A stretch of DNA of 64,000 nucleotides from Oopsacas minuta. Lineage: Eukaryota; Porifera; Hexactinellida; Lyssacinosida; Leucopsacidae. A program made the translations under genes and the position numbers. The stretch covers positions 248,001-312,000 of the forward strand of contig JAKMXF010000111.1 of assembly GCA_024704765.1 (NCBI GenBank). Reading direction: 5' to 3'. A model generated the notes under the pieces. The model was not told the origin of the DNA and made no database searches. It saw only the letters and a list, made by a program, of their open reading frames with translations. The first letter of the stretch is position 1, and each line of letters begins with the position of its first letter. Below, piece after piece: positions 45,672-56,987 of this stretch.

Positions 45672-46697
45672 CATTATTAATGCTGCTGATAACCATCTCA
45701 CAACACCAGAGTATGCCCCTATTTATTTTGTAGTTTCCTTTGTACATATCAGCATTAGTGAGTTGATATTTAGTTTACCTTCTTATTTCGTATTATATTA
45801 TTAATTTCTCGTTGTGTGTTGAGTATGGTTTTTGGCATTTGAGTGGTAATTATATAAATCTATCTTAGAAATTCCGTTGATATTAGGTTCGCTTGGCTAA
45901 TATAAATTACTATAAATTTCATAACTCGGACATTGAGTCACCACATCCAACCATAAATCCATTCAAAAAGTGTTGTGATTTAATATATGACTCTTTCAAT
46001 TATGTTGTGCTTCCTATTTTGGGAAATCTGATACATGAATAATAATTACAAATAATATAAGGAACATTTAATATTATGTGAAATATTATAGTCATAAAGT
46101 CATTTTCAAAGAAATTTGTTTCATAATTAAATGCTGTGTTTCCACAGTAGTTTCGTAAAAATACTACATTGACCATTTGGAGGGATTTTTCCCTAGCAAC
46201 GCAAAAATTCCTTAGGAATGTAACAACATTCCATTCTCCTAATATGCTCCAATCCTATAGAGTGACTAATTGTTCGACGCCACGGGCCTAGCAGAGTCCA
46301 TCTACTCGAGCTGAGCGATCAAACACGACACGAACGCGAACCGTGTTCGTGTCGTGTTGATGCGAAATTTGAACACAACGCTCGGATATACTAGCCACTA
46401 GGCTAGCTGAATCTAATACATCTCATAATTACCTAACTAGCAGAATTCGTGTATATATTAATTAGAAAGTATATTTTCCCTTGGCTACTGGATATAGCGG
46501 CAGTTAACCGATTAACCGACCCAGCCCTGTAGTGACGTTTCACTAATCTAGGAGAATAAGCTTTAAACACGAAAAGTGAATAGACAATCTGGCCGACATA
46601 TAAGGAATGTGATAAATATAGCAATCATAATATAAATACTAATGAATTATTCATAGGCTAGAGCTGTAGAATTAAATACATATACGTATATACATAA
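45672..46697. other. Spacer between convergent CAP and DDHD genes
   Basis: Holds the 3' ends of two convergent genes and the hairpin at 46322-46358. No other gene seen. Confidence 0.5.
46322..46358. repeat. 14-bp perfect hairpin, AACACGACACGAAC arms
   Basis: Arms 46322-46335 and 46345-46358 pair perfectly around a 9-nt loop. Related words (ACGGACACGAACC...GAACACGACAC) occur in each copy of the duplicated cassette near 32665-32710, so it is part of a dispersed family. Confidence 0.65.
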
Positions 46698-49600
46698 TCA
46701 TGTCACAGATGGTTTAGGCACGAAATTAAATATTTGAAGTAATATGAATAGAATAGTTTCTTTTGATTCCCAATACCCCGTGTGCGCAGTAAGAAAATTT
46801 AGATGAGAACTTTCCAACATTCCCTCTTTCAAAGCGAAATCAAATCGCTCAATTAATTTCTCATCAAGAATTAGCGAGCTATCGTTTTCTAGACAAACGT
46901 TCGTGTCAATCGTATCGATTGAGTATTGTTTCTTAATCGTGGACGATCTGGAGAAGAAACGTGAAAAACTAGAAGAAGTTGTGTTCTCTGGGATTTTAGG
47001 TAGGTAGGGTCCCATAGCGAGCGTAACCGCATCCTCTGACGGTTTAGAACTGGCGTTTTCAATACTCAAAGGTTTAATTTGTGAATAAATCTGGCTTATG
47101 AGAGGTTCCATTCTATACGTCACAGGATCAGCTGGGTGGAAAATATTATAAAAACGTTTGCATATTTCATAAGGGAAAAGTGATAGACAAGATTTATACC
47201 TAGTATCAATGTATTCATCGAGATTACGTAATGAAATGAATATGGCAAGGGGGGACCCTATAGCGAAAAAATGTTCAACTTGGAAAGACAGTTTTCTAGA
47301 TGAACATGTGGGTGTATGGTATATATTGTATAGATGATTAGTGGGGACACTATTGGATAGTTTATCTTGTAATACTTTAGCACGTAGTTGAAGATTATTC
47401 AGTTCTTCTTTTATCTGCATTCTCTCTGCTTCATCTATAAGAAAAATACAGTAGATAACGGTGATGAAAAAATCCTTAGGAGTAGCATATATGTCCTTAT
47501 AATCAGTATAACTGTATAGGACTAGGCGAAACCATTTCCAAAGATACATATTTACCAAATCCTCATAGTATATTGCTGGGATATACTGTACACTCTGGCT
47601 AATCCGAACAGCACTGTTCTTCGTTTGGATTAGCAGAATGTATTGAAACAATACTATGGGAGTACATTATTTCGAAAGTTGTACAAACGATAAAAAGGAG
47701 GTCCACATGTGAAATATAGCAGTGTGGATATGTGTGCAGTAGAATAGCGAGGATTCGGATTAACGAGGGTCTACTGTATTTGCTATCTCCAGGGATTTTT
47801 GAAAATTTCCAAGTTTTATATTTTAACTAGCAATTTTAGGGAACTATATAAGAAAAGGGACAGAGATTTGTAAATTTTCCTGGATAACTTGTAAAACACC
47901 AGGAGGGTTGGTAGTATGAAGATGATTCTGATTTGTGTATCGGTATATTCTTATAATCCGAAATTCACATAATATAACCGACCACTGTTCAGTAAAATTA
48001 CATGGTAAATGAGTAGTTGAATAACAGGTGCACTTGCCCCACAATGTCCCACAACTACTGAAGTAATAATTTTCACAAACTCATCAAGGAATTATTACGT
48101 CATTATGATTTAAATATTCTAAATTTTCTCTGAATTTCTTAATACTTGAGGCAAATAGTACCTAACTGTTATAGTACATTGAAGTCTGTATAATTAGCAA
48201 GTCGTATTTTACAAGAGTTTCCCTAGCTAATATATGATATTGCTATTAGAGGAATTATTTCCAATACAAAATGGACTCTAAGTCCTTGAAAAAACTTGAT
48301 AATAGGTGAACATCACTGTATCACGATAGGCTATCATGCCAAAATATCCACACCGCCATCGATTGAGACTGAATATTTATTTCATAATTTTACCATTAGT
48401 CCGTTTCTATCATTTGAGGCACAATACGCATGGGCATAGTATCCCTCCAAAAGTATTGCATATATTGATCATACTAACTACTAAGGAATAGTGGATAACT
48501 GAATAGATTTTGACAAGCTGTGACCCCCCCCCCCCCCTAAAAAATCCTGTTGCTGCTACACCCATGCCAATACGTCTTGTATTGGAGAGTGACCACAGAA
48601 GAAGGTTGCACCCGAATAATATTTGGCGAATAGTTCAATATTTGGTTACCAAGCGAATATCAGTATTCGGTTGATCCAAACCGAATATTATCTGTAGTAT
48701 TCGGTTAAGCAACTATTCATAAATACTGATATTCGGTTCGATCGGTTTCAACCTTGCCACAGAAGCGAGTGGGGCGCGCTTTTATACATATGAATATTTA
48801 AATATTCTCTTACAACATCAATACAAACTCACCTAACGGCTTTGAAACTTGTTCACGAGATTTACAACTGTATAACGCATCAAACATAACTACACTACCT
48901 AGAGAATGTGCGAGTATTGACACTTTACCTTTCGAAGCGAATTCAGGATTATTATTAGTAAATTTCATATATAGTGTATTCAACTTCAACAGTAAACTAT
49001 CTAATATTTCAGGGCCAAATCTAGCGCTTGAATAGTACATGACGTCACCAACAGATAGATTTAACATATTCCGGAAGCCCTTAGCATCTGTTAATGTAAT
49101 TTTAGAAACAAAGCCTTTATCGAGTATCAGTTGTGTCCGCCAGTTTACAGGAAAGAATTCGACACGGGAGGATTTTGATTTATATGGGAAATATTTTTCA
49201 GACATAGTTTTTGCGATTTCGCGAACTGAATCAGTACATTTAATGATTGAAGCGCTTTCCATTGCCTGACCTACGCCATGTAGAACAAACACAATATGGC
49301 CAATAGGTGGTAGAACATCGGACAAATCCGCAGCTGTTTTATAACCCCGCTTAACTGGATTACCTTTGAAACCAAGAAGCCTCGAAGTTAAATCTAGTTT
49401 AGATCGTCGTATATCAGTTGAACTCTGCCAAGTGATTTCACTATCACCAATTTGAACTTTCAAATTCGCAGATTTTGAATCTTTAATTACTATAGTCCCT
49501 GTTTTCTCTGCAGCTAGAACATTACCATGAATTTCATCCAAAAGGGGGAGATGTTTTTCATCAAATGGATACCAATTATCACTAATAACTTCAAACCACC

Positions 49601-50069
49601 ATGCACGCGTCACAACAGTTCGTTTCCCACACAATTCCCAATATATCGGTACTAATATTCTCTCCAATAAATCTACTTCATACATATCACCGAGCACAGG
49701 AATACGTATACATTTAGCTAATCCATATACACGATATGATTGTTCTAATCTTATAGAATCAGAGCCACAGAAAGCCTGCCAGTATTTATCAGGTTCTCTA
49801 TAGAACCATCGTACTTGTTCTATTTCTATAATAGTTTCAACAGGTGTGTGTATATTCACAACTTCCGGTTGTGTATCATCTATAGGGGCGGTAGGAGTAA
49901 TAATATCTTCAGGTTGTGTATCATTTGACACCTTTTTGGTTGGGTTTGGCGGTCTTTTTGGCTTGGAATCTGGTCGTGTAATCTTAGGAGGAGAGAGTTC
50001 ACCGATATCAAGGGTAGGATATAGTGGATCAGGTTGGATATTTGAAGCCATAATATATCTAGAGTTCAT
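46698..50069 (-). CDS. DDHD-domain phospholipase (PA-PLA1 family)
   Basis: Two exons, 48833-50069 and 46698-47434, join in frame (L-D-E-A-E-R across the border; donor G|GTGAG, acceptor TTATAG) to give about 657 residues. The N-terminus is proline-rich and disordered. A WWE-like region follows (about 85-175, VRWFYREPDKYWQAF), then HIVFVLHGVGQ, FFPVNWR and the serine-hydrolase motif AHSLGS (serine near residue 389). Exon 2 carries the DDHD domain: FFAIGSPLAIF, FYNIFHPADPVTYRMEPL and a final RFDFALKE...HTGYWES block, which contain its conserved D and H residues. Family members hydrolyse phosphatidic acid and other lipids at ER and Golgi membranes. No SAM domain was evident. The ATG at 50069 or at 50051 may be used. 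The 1.4-kb intron contains a C14 run and a lone transposon end. Confidence 0.88.
47668..47687. repeat. Half of the 14130-14173 palindrome
   Basis: TTCGAAAGTTGTACAAACGA in the DDHD intron is identical to one arm of the 44-bp palindrome at 14130. It is followed, about 90 bp later, by a Tigger-like GATTAACGAGGGTCTACTGT end. Probably a transposon terminus. Confidence 0.6.
48524..48537 (+). repeat. C14 homopolymer
   Basis: Fourteen consecutive C residues in an otherwise A+T-rich intron. Confidence 0.95.
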
Positions 50070-50552
50070 TGCAGAATAATTATATAATTAAGAAGGTAAA
50101 ATTGTCTCACAATATAGTACCAGACGACAGTAGAGGTATTTCGGTATTTTCCCTGTCGTCCAGGGATTTACTATTTTGTCGTAAAAGGCTGAATTGTGTT
50201 TCAGAACCAAAACAGAAATAAATCGTATTTGAATCAGTTCTACGTCATAGTGTTAATGGAATTCCTGGATTAAGCTGAAAGTTTGTTTCGGGAATTCGGT
50301 TCCAGGAAATTCAGTGCTGCCATTTCCCAATATATACTGTACCTGCTAAAAGATAAATTAATTGCTTTAAGCCAAACTAGGGTCTGTTTATGTCTCGCAA
50401 TTCCAGCATTCCTAAGGTCGTTTGTCGTTGTTAGGGAAGGAGTTAGAGTTTTGAACATGCTAGAGAACGAAAATCGGAATCATAAACGCGAATCAACTGT
50501 AATAAATACATCATATATTTTTCTTTCATGCAATGGTCAATTTAATCCGAAT
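50070..50552. other. Spacer between DDHD and UVSSA genes
   Basis: Under 0.5 kb; serves as DDHD promoter and UVSSA 3' region. The plus-strand open frame here overlaps the UVSSA end and is not believable. Confidence 0.5.
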
Positions 50553-52781
50553 CTATGGGTTGTGAGCATAATTAAAGTTATAAGGAAAGTTAGCTCTATT
50601 CTTCTCCAGCATTTCTCTCTTCACCTGATCAGATGAAGCTAGATTCCTCTCCATTTTCAACAGAATTCTCTCTAATCGACGTCGTTTAGTATTCTTGAAA
50701 TCACAAACGCTAATTAGTCTTACTTTATTGTTAGTTTTTCGATTCTTATTCTGTTTATTTGACTTCACTTTAGTTAGAATTCTACGTAAAGTTGGAAAGT
50801 CTTCTATTAAATCTTGTATATTCTCACCAAGAGGTTCTTGAATAGAATTTTGTGGAATTTGGGAATTTCCATGTAGAGCATTTCCATCTTCATCTCTAGG
50901 AACAATCTTGCCATGAAAAGGACATTTGACACGATCTTTACGTTTACAAAACTTATTAACACCAATTGGAGCATCACAAGTGTGAAAAACCGGTGTGAAT
51001 TTTTCTGAATATGTGAACGCGCGGTTTTGCATCATACCAATAGCAGCTTCGCTTGGTTGGTTATTTTCAGGTTCAGCTACCCAATACGAATGTAACCCTT
51101 CATATCGAGGCAGGTTAGCAACTTTATCTCCTTTATCCCATAGTGAATAGTCTAAATATTGATTTGGATTCATGACGTCATCGCCGATTAGAAATGGTTC
51201 GTTGAAGTTTGAATTCGTTCGTTGTCCAATGGTAAGTTGAGCTCCAAAACTCGTAGGATCGATGAGAGTATTCGTGCAATTATCTTTAGAATTATTTGAT
51301 AATTCATCAATATTATCTAGTTTTGAATAACTATCCGGTAATATTGGAATTATTTGGTTGAAATCTGTATTGAATAATTCAATAACTTCAGCTTTATGGA
51401 TAACATTTAATAATTTAGTTTTCAAATCGAGAACTTTTGTTAATAAATCAGCATTTCCGGATATACCGATTGTATTTAGCCATTTTAAAATTAATGGTAA
51501 GAGACGAATTGAAATACTTTTCAGGGAATTTCTAAGTTTCTCAATAATGCATTCATTATCGGGAGATAATATAATCTGTATTTTCTCTTTACTCAAATCG
51601 ATTTCCATTCTAAAATCCTGGTAAAGACGATCAAAATAATCATTAAATGCTTTGATTTCAGGCAAGACTATTTCCCAATCCTCATCATCTGAATCTGAAA
51701 ATTCAGAATCAGAATTAGATACGATTTCACTTGATTGTTTTGCCTCTGAAATAGCTGCAATTGAATCAGAATTTTTCTCTGTTTCTAGGTTCGAATTCGA
51801 ACAGTCATATTTTATTGAATTATCAGTATCCAATTCTGGATTTTCAATTTCTGAAGTTTTCATTCCTGAACAGGTGAGCACAGTTGATTCAGGATTCATC
51901 TCATTTAATTCGCCTGTAATTACAACTGGTACATGATCAATTTTGGCTGTAACTTCACTTGAATTAAAATCATTAATAGATGAAGAATTCAATATAGAAT
52001 TTCCTGGAATATTATGCAATATATTTGTATCTTCATCACTCAATATCTCATCGATAATCAATTCACTTCCTCGCACAGGAATATTTCTAAAATCAAAATC
52101 AGCTAACCTCGGTACAAGCAATTCAAAACATGAACCACACTCATGTACAGTCTCATCAATACTTAAACTAACTTCATCGAATTCAGCTGAAATATGTTCA
52201 ATATCTCTCTTAATGAGTGCTTTCCTTACTCTATCCTGGTGCTCCTGTCGTATTTGATGGACGTTGGGTATGCCAGATTGTCCAATTGTATGACTTTTTC
52301 TACCTTGTATATATCTGTAAGCTACTCGTAGCCTTGGATAATGCATTCCATATTTCTCTTTCCATTTTTCTAAAGTAGCCAGTGATTTTGCACGCAGTTT
52401 TTTAGCGAATGTCACCGGATTAGGTAAAGTTTTATTCGATTGTAGAGCAGTTGTGAGTTGGATAATCTGTTTCAAATTAGCTATAACAAGATCACGAAAA
52501 GCCTTAGACCTAGAGAACAAATGTTCTATAATGTTAAAAGCTGCGAAACGTATTTGTGAATGATTTTGCTGAAGTTGTTCTAAAATGAGGTTAAAGGCAA
52601 TCACTATATATTCATCATTGAGTTTGAGGATATTTTTCAATTGTTTCAATTTATCTTCTGGTAAGGAAGGTAATACTGAGGTTGAGAGAAGTTTGACTAA
52701 CCTTTTCAGTTGTGAGTTGATTGGTACTCCACTACTGGCATCGCTAATAGGATGTTGCATAGAAAACGCTAGTAAAAACAT
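50553..52781 (-). CDS. UVSSA: UV-stimulated scaffold protein A (transcription-coupled repair)
   Basis: An intronless frame of 742 residues, close to the vertebrate length of about 710. The N-terminal half begins with a VHS/ENTH-like helical domain (about 25-165; DKLKQLKNILK, SQIRFAAFNIIEHLF). A long acidic, serine-rich linker follows, including SDSDDEDWEIV. The diagnostic C-terminal DUF2043 region is clear: C-x9-C-x7-C-x2-H (about residues 602-623) running into KCPFHGKIVPRDEDGNAL, with YSEKFTPVFH just before. The last residues (FPYNFNYAHNP) match the conserved UVSSA tail. In animals UVSSA is recruited to stalled RNA polymerase II with CSA and CSB, and recruits TFIIH and USP7. An alternative in-frame ATG lies at 52760. 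The lack of introns is unusual for this gene. Confidence 0.92.
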   Translation of the reverse strand: MFLLAFSMQHPISDASSGVPINSQLKRLVKLLSTSVLPSLPEDKLKQLKNILKLNDEYIVIAFNLILEQLQQNHSQIRFAAFNIIEHLFSRSKAFRDLVIANLKQIIQLTTALQSNKTLPNPVTFAKKLRAKSLATLEKWKEKYGMHYPRLRVAYRYIQGRKSHTIGQSGIPNVHQIRQEHQDRVRKALIKRDIEHISAEFDEVSLSIDETVHECGSCFELLVPRLADFDFRNIPVRGSELIIDEILSDEDTNILHNIPGNSILNSSSINDFNSSEVTAKIDHVPVVITGELNEMNPESTVLTCSGMKTSEIENPELDTDNSIKYDCSNSNLETEKNSDSIAAISEAKQSSEIVSNSDSEFSDSDDEDWEIVLPEIKAFNDYFDRLYQDFRMEIDLSKEKIQIILSPDNECIIEKLRNSLKSISIRLLPLILKWLNTIGISGNADLLTKVLDLKTKLLNVIHKAEVIELFNTDFNQIIPILPDSYSKLDNIDELSNNSKDNCTNTLIDPTSFGAQLTIGQRTNSNFNEPFLIGDDVMNPNQYLDYSLWDKGDKVANLPRYEGLHSYWVAEPENNQPSEAAIGMMQNRAFTYSEKFTPVFHTCDAPIGVNKFCKRKDRVKCPFHGKIVPRDEDGNALHGNSQIPQNSIQEPLGENIQDLIEDFPTLRRILTKVKSNKQNKNRKTNNKVRLISVCDFKNTKRRRLERILLKMERNLASSDQVKREMLEKNRANFPYNFNYAHNP

Positions 52782-53661
52782 ATTATTAGTTTAAATATAT
52801 GTTAATACAGTCAACGTCATACTGAAGCTCAAGGGGAAGCGATAATTAAATCGATATCACAGATGAAATATATGTTACGTTGACGGGTCGGGACATATTT
52901 GTATAATTTCGACTTAGATATCTGTATATTAAAAAGTATAGTAGCTGCCATTAAGAGATATTGGCAATCATATAGAGTAGGAAAACGGATATTTTCAACA
53001 AATTTTTCCCGCAAAAATGTGTTGATTCATTAAAAATATTTATCTGGTTTCTACTGTACCCACTGTATCCATGGTTCATGTGTACAGTAGACTCCGCTTA
53101 TCATGGTCACATTTGACCCGATTAAGAGGATTAATGAATAGGTGTTGGTACGATTAACTGAGTAAATTAAAACAATCTTTATGATTCTGTTTCTGGTCAG
53201 AGTGACCCGATTAGACCACATTACAGGGCTCTCAACCTGGAAACCTTCAAAATTGTGAGATTATTCAAACATCTCAGATGTGCTATTTCGTATTAGTTTT
53301 CTGTGAATGACCAGGGATTCTGCAGTATTTGTAGACCCGAAATCGTGAGATTCACGACGAGATCTGGCACAAAATCATTAAATGGGATGTCCAGTTTTTG
53401 CTCGGGTTCTGTCTAGGAAAGTTAAGTTTTGTTTTCGGAAAACCTGAAAATGTCCAAGTATTGGGAAAACCCCATCTGGTCACCCTAAAACATAAAATAA
53501 ATGGAATCCGCCATCCATGGTTAAATATACATAAGGGATATAGGGTTTTGTGACATACAAAAATCCTAAAAATTGCCCCAAGTATTCGGTTAATATAAGT
53601 AAGATAAAATATAATCACAAGTATACATATGATAAACTAGAATATATACACATGGATAAAG
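52782..53661. other. Spacer with transposon-end fragments
   Basis: No gene. Contains TTTCTACTGTA (about 53050) and CAGTAGACTCCGCTTATCAT (about 53088), which look like ends of pogo/Tigger-type or MITE elements, followed by inverted words (CCGATTAAGAGG, GTGACCCGATTAGACC). Confidence 0.5.
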
Positions 53662-54861
53662 TCAATATACTATAATCTTAAGGGATTCACCAGGTAACAC
53701 ACACAATACAATAATATAGGGTTTCACAAACTGTAGTGAAACAAGTTTAGAATCCTTGTCTGGTAACTTAAATGAATGAATCAAATCTCCTCTCTTACTG
53801 AATAAATCAAATTTCTCAAAATGTTCGAAATTATTACACAATAAACTTCCCAGCTGATCAATGCATATTTGAGTGCAGATTTGATTGACTTGTAGTGAAA
53901 TAGTTCTAATTAACTCACCGTTAGAAAGAGAATATACTAGAATATCGAATTGTATATCTTCAGGAAGAATATACACACTGTTTGAGAATATAGAAAAAGT
54001 ATTAATTTTTCCTGAAAATTTAGGATTTTGGGCTAATTTTAATTCCCTCAATTGAGATAATGTGGTTTTACTGAAAACGCATAAAGAACTTCGGCGTAAT
54101 GTGAATAAACTATCAGTTCCGTCTGTTTCAAAACCGAAAAATTCAGGTCTTGTTTTCTCACTCCATTTCTTGATAACTGTTTTTGTACTAATATTAATTT
54201 TCATCATTCCATTCGTGATTGGCCTACCTTCACATGTCAAAACGTAGAGAAAATCCAAGTCAACACAAATACCTTTTGGTTCATGGGGAAATGGTATAAT
54301 ATCAACCACAGAGTGTTTTAGTAAATCAAATTGATGAATTCCACAACAAGTTGTTCGGCAGTAAAAATACATTTTACGATTCAATGTATCTACACAGCTC
54401 GGCAAAATAGGTTTCGTTCCAACATTACTCCCTTTTTGTTCGAAATCATACACCCATGCTGGAGTTTGATCAAGGCCATACGGATTCATGGAATAACTTA
54501 TTGTACCAAGCAGATTCTGTTTCGAAAGGTTAGTGTAATTTAATTGAATATTCGTAGGTATTTTGTATCTTTGAAACTCGGTAAATTGTGTATCAAAATA
54601 ATGTATTAAGTCTAAAAGATAAGTATTCTGTGTAATCTTAGCATAATGATATATCTCGTACTTAAGAATGCACGCTTTTTCACTCAGATCAACTCCTTTC
54701 CGATTCTCAAATTGTATCCTTGCCTGTTCACCTAAGCAATCCAATTCATAGTATAGATCTAATGTATGTGTGATATGAGCAGGTGTAGGTTCCTGTATAG
54801 CACATATTTCTTCAATTATTTGTGATTTACATTCTTCTATGTTCTCAATACACTTATCCAT
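53662..54861 (-). CDS. NHL-like beta-propeller protein with helical N-terminus
   Basis: An intronless frame of 399 residues. The first ~100 residues are helical and acidic (IENIEECKSQIIEEICAIQE), probably the remnant or equivalent of the TRIM coiled coil. After a short linker a degenerate six-blade propeller follows, with blades such as RKMYFYCRTTCCGIHQFD, PKGICVDLDFLYVLTCEGRP and ICIDQLGSLLCNNFEHFEKF. No RING or B-box zinc ligands are present. Likely a protein-interaction scaffold; function unknown. It is more diverged than the NHL gene at 1618-2554. Confidence 0.7.
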   Translation of the reverse strand: MDKCIENIEECKSQIIEEICAIQEPTPAHITHTLDLYYELDCLGEQARIQFENRKGVDLSEKACILKYEIYHYAKITQNTYLLDLIHYFDTQFTEFQRYKIPTNIQLNYTNLSKQNLLGTISYSMNPYGLDQTPAWVYDFEQKGSNVGTKPILPSCVDTLNRKMYFYCRTTCCGIHQFDLLKHSVVDIIPFPHEPKGICVDLDFLYVLTCEGRPITNGMMKINISTKTVIKKWSEKTRPEFFGFETDGTDSLFTLRRSSLCVFSKTTLSQLRELKLAQNPKFSGKINTFSIFSNSVYILPEDIQFDILVYSLSNGELIRTISLQVNQICTQICIDQLGSLLCNNFEHFEKFDLFSKRGDLIHSFKLPDKDSKLVSLQFVKPYIIVLCVLPGESLKIIVY

Positions 54862-55331
54862 TATGATAATAAACTAACAATTGATACATTAAAAGAATAA
54901 ATATTGAATTGTAAAACAGAACTATTATTAGAATATCGTCTGTGTGTTTGTACGAAATGTCTGTAACTTATACTGTTAACTTACGTTATTTCAGGATGGC
55001 CGCGGAAACGGAATTCAATTCTCTTTCCCATCCCATTCCTCTAGATTCTCTAGGAAAGAGTATCTCCAAAGGATTTTACATATACATTCCTTATAGGAGT
55101 CCCACAAAATTTCCTATAAGATATCCTATGGGAATTCATATAAGGAAAACCCGATTATTCCACTGCAACCCTGAATTTTGGTCAGTAGATCAGTCAAACA
55201 TTCCAGCCCAGAATTATTTTGGATCCCCCTGGGCCAATTTCCGGAGAGAGTCCTCCAAGTACGCTAACTCGAATAACATATAATAATCACCTTTGTTATC
55301 ATTCGAAAGAAATAAAATAAATACACTTAAA
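54862..55331. other. Spacer with dispersed repeat
   Basis: A plus-strand frame (54942-55283) lies over a GGATGGCCGCGGAAACGGAATTC-type repeat related to those near 23460 and 33050, so it is unlikely to be a gene. Confidence 0.5.
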
Positions 55332-56987
55332 TTAAAGAATTCGAAATTGGTTGATTTCCCTCCGTTGAACCCAATCTTGATAATCAGTAAGGAATAGAAT
55401 AATATTTCTAAATCTGGTCAGATAACCCAATCTAAAACCAGAGATAGGTCGGAAATAGAATGTCCCCATTTGAGAAACATATACCCATTGTAAGAATACT
55501 GCATTAGCTAAGAACACCATACAAACACCAGAACATATGAATAGTACTAGTAAAATCCGGTGATAATACGATGCACATAGAAAAAGTGATAACAAATTCG
55601 ATGTCTCGCAATTATCAATCCAATACGCAATGACAGAAGCCATATACTGTAGAACAGTGAAAGACATGAAATGCATAAGAATGAAGAATCTGTGATGGTT
55701 TCCACTGCCGATACAGCAATTTAACCATGCACAATGATGGTCAAATTCAAGTACACATGTATCACATAGCTTACAATGTTTACTACGTGGACACTGTAAT
55801 AATTCACAGACGTGACAGAATTGTAGCGATTTCGCATAGCTACTAGGTTCATCGTGTAGTGGAAATTTTTCTGTGTATTTCTGTCGTTGATTTTCGCGAT
55901 TTTCGCTACCAAATTTGACCACTTGAGCGCCGCCTCTTGCAGTAAAAAACAACCAAATGGAGAATAGGAAAATACTCACTAAAGATATGGTATTGAATAA
56001 ATACGGGTAAAAATATGGAGCTATCAGTATCAAATATGAAAACCCAACATGCGTAGCACCTAGCACAAGTAATCCCATAGAACCAGGAGATTCCCAGCCT
56101 GTAGGATGAGGTAAACGATGAGGAGATAGGAAGTACAGCCAACCTGCGAGAAAGGTACAGAATCCGAATAAATATCCATAAGGATATGGGATATAGTAAA
56201 TTGATATTAGAGCTAAATCATATGATATTATAGGTCCTAAGAAGTATAGCAACCAAATGTGCCAGGGACGTGTTGCGAAAGTTCTCTTGATAATCACAGC
56301 CTCAATAAGAGGTGTGAAATTTCGCACAGACTTCCGTTCATCCTTTCGCAGAATATCCAAAGGCGTTTGACCATTTTGATCGGGTATATGTGCAATCTCA
56401 CCACTAGTCACTACCATATACCATACAGTAAGCAATGATTGTTTTTGTAATACCAAATGTAATGCAGTATCACCCTGAGCTGTCTGTGATAGCAATGGAA
56501 CCTTTTCTCCTCTCAATAAATACAGAATAGATCTATGATGAGCCAGGGCAGCACATATATGTAGTGTATTCCATGACCTGATATCTCTATCATTTAAATC
56601 TACACCCCAGTTCAAATACAGGTAGTGTAGCATTTCTGGGTTCCCTGAGTAGGCCGCGTGATGCACTGGAGTTCTACCCATATTATCTCTACAGGATAAA
56701 CACTCATTAGGGGATGTAATAGAGTTTAGCAGTATATGTACTGTGTATGCTGATCCGCTCTGACAGGCCAGATGGAATGCAGTTTCTCCATTCTGATTTA
56801 CAGCCGTGACGTCATTTCCATGACTTATTAGGAATTTAACTAAGGCTTGTTGATTGCGGTAGGCTAGATGATGTAAGGCCAGATTATCCTGTTCATCCTT
56901 GCATGTGGTAGAATTCGGGTCGGAATGAAATAGCTCAGAAACTTTATCATATTTGCCTGATGTGATGAAACTAAATACTATAGACAT
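55332..56987 (-). CDS. Ankyrin-repeat DHHC palmitoyltransferase (ZDHHC17/13-like)
   Basis: An intronless frame of 551 residues. Residues about 1-230 hold six or seven ankyrin repeats (NLALHHLAYRNQQALVKFLI, GETAFHLACQSGSAYTVHIL, GRTPVHHAAYSGNPEMLHYL, GDTALHL, GQTPLDIL). Four membrane helices surround a cysteine-rich domain at about 391-437. It keeps the zinc ligands C-x2-C-x9-H-C-x2-C and the catalytic DHHC at 416-419. The following residues read A-W-L-N-C-C-I-G rather than the usual P-W-V-N-N-C-V-G. The architecture is that of HIP14/ZDHHC17, which S-acylates membrane proteins at the Golgi and binds substrates through its ankyrin repeats. Somewhat shorter than human ZDHHC17 (632 residues). The ATG at 56987 begins just before the first ankyrin repeat. 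Confidence 0.9.
   Translation of the reverse strand: MSIVFSFITSGKYDKVSELFHSDPNSTTCKDEQDNLALHHLAYRNQQALVKFLISHGNDVTAVNQNGETAFHLACQSGSAYTVHILLNSITSPNECLSCRDNMGRTPVHHAAYSGNPEMLHYLYLNWGVDLNDRDIRSWNTLHICAALAHHRSILYLLRGEKVPLLSQTAQGDTALHLVLQKQSLLTVWYMVVTSGEIAHIPDQNGQTPLDILRKDERKSVRNFTPLIEAVIIKRTFATRPWHIWLLYFLGPIISYDLALISIYYIPYPYGYLFGFCTFLAGWLYFLSPHRLPHPTGWESPGSMGLLVLGATHVGFSYLILIAPYFYPYLFNTISLVSIFLFSIWLFFTARGGAQVVKFGSENRENQRQKYTEKFPLHDEPSSYAKSLQFCHVCELLQCPRSKHCKLCDTCVLEFDHHCAWLNCCIGSGNHHRFFILMHFMSFTVLQYMASVIAYWIDNCETSNLLSLFLCASYYHRILLVLFICSGVCMVFLANAVFLQWVYVSQMGTFYFRPISGFRLGYLTRFRNIILFLTDYQDWVQRREINQFRIL

Noticed and set aside
49039-52794. Several plus-strand open frames of 60-104 codons
   Set aside because: They are antisense shadows of the DDHD and UVSSA genes.
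54942-55283. 113-codon plus-strand frame
   Set aside because: Overlies a dispersed repeat also seen near 23.5 and 33 kb.
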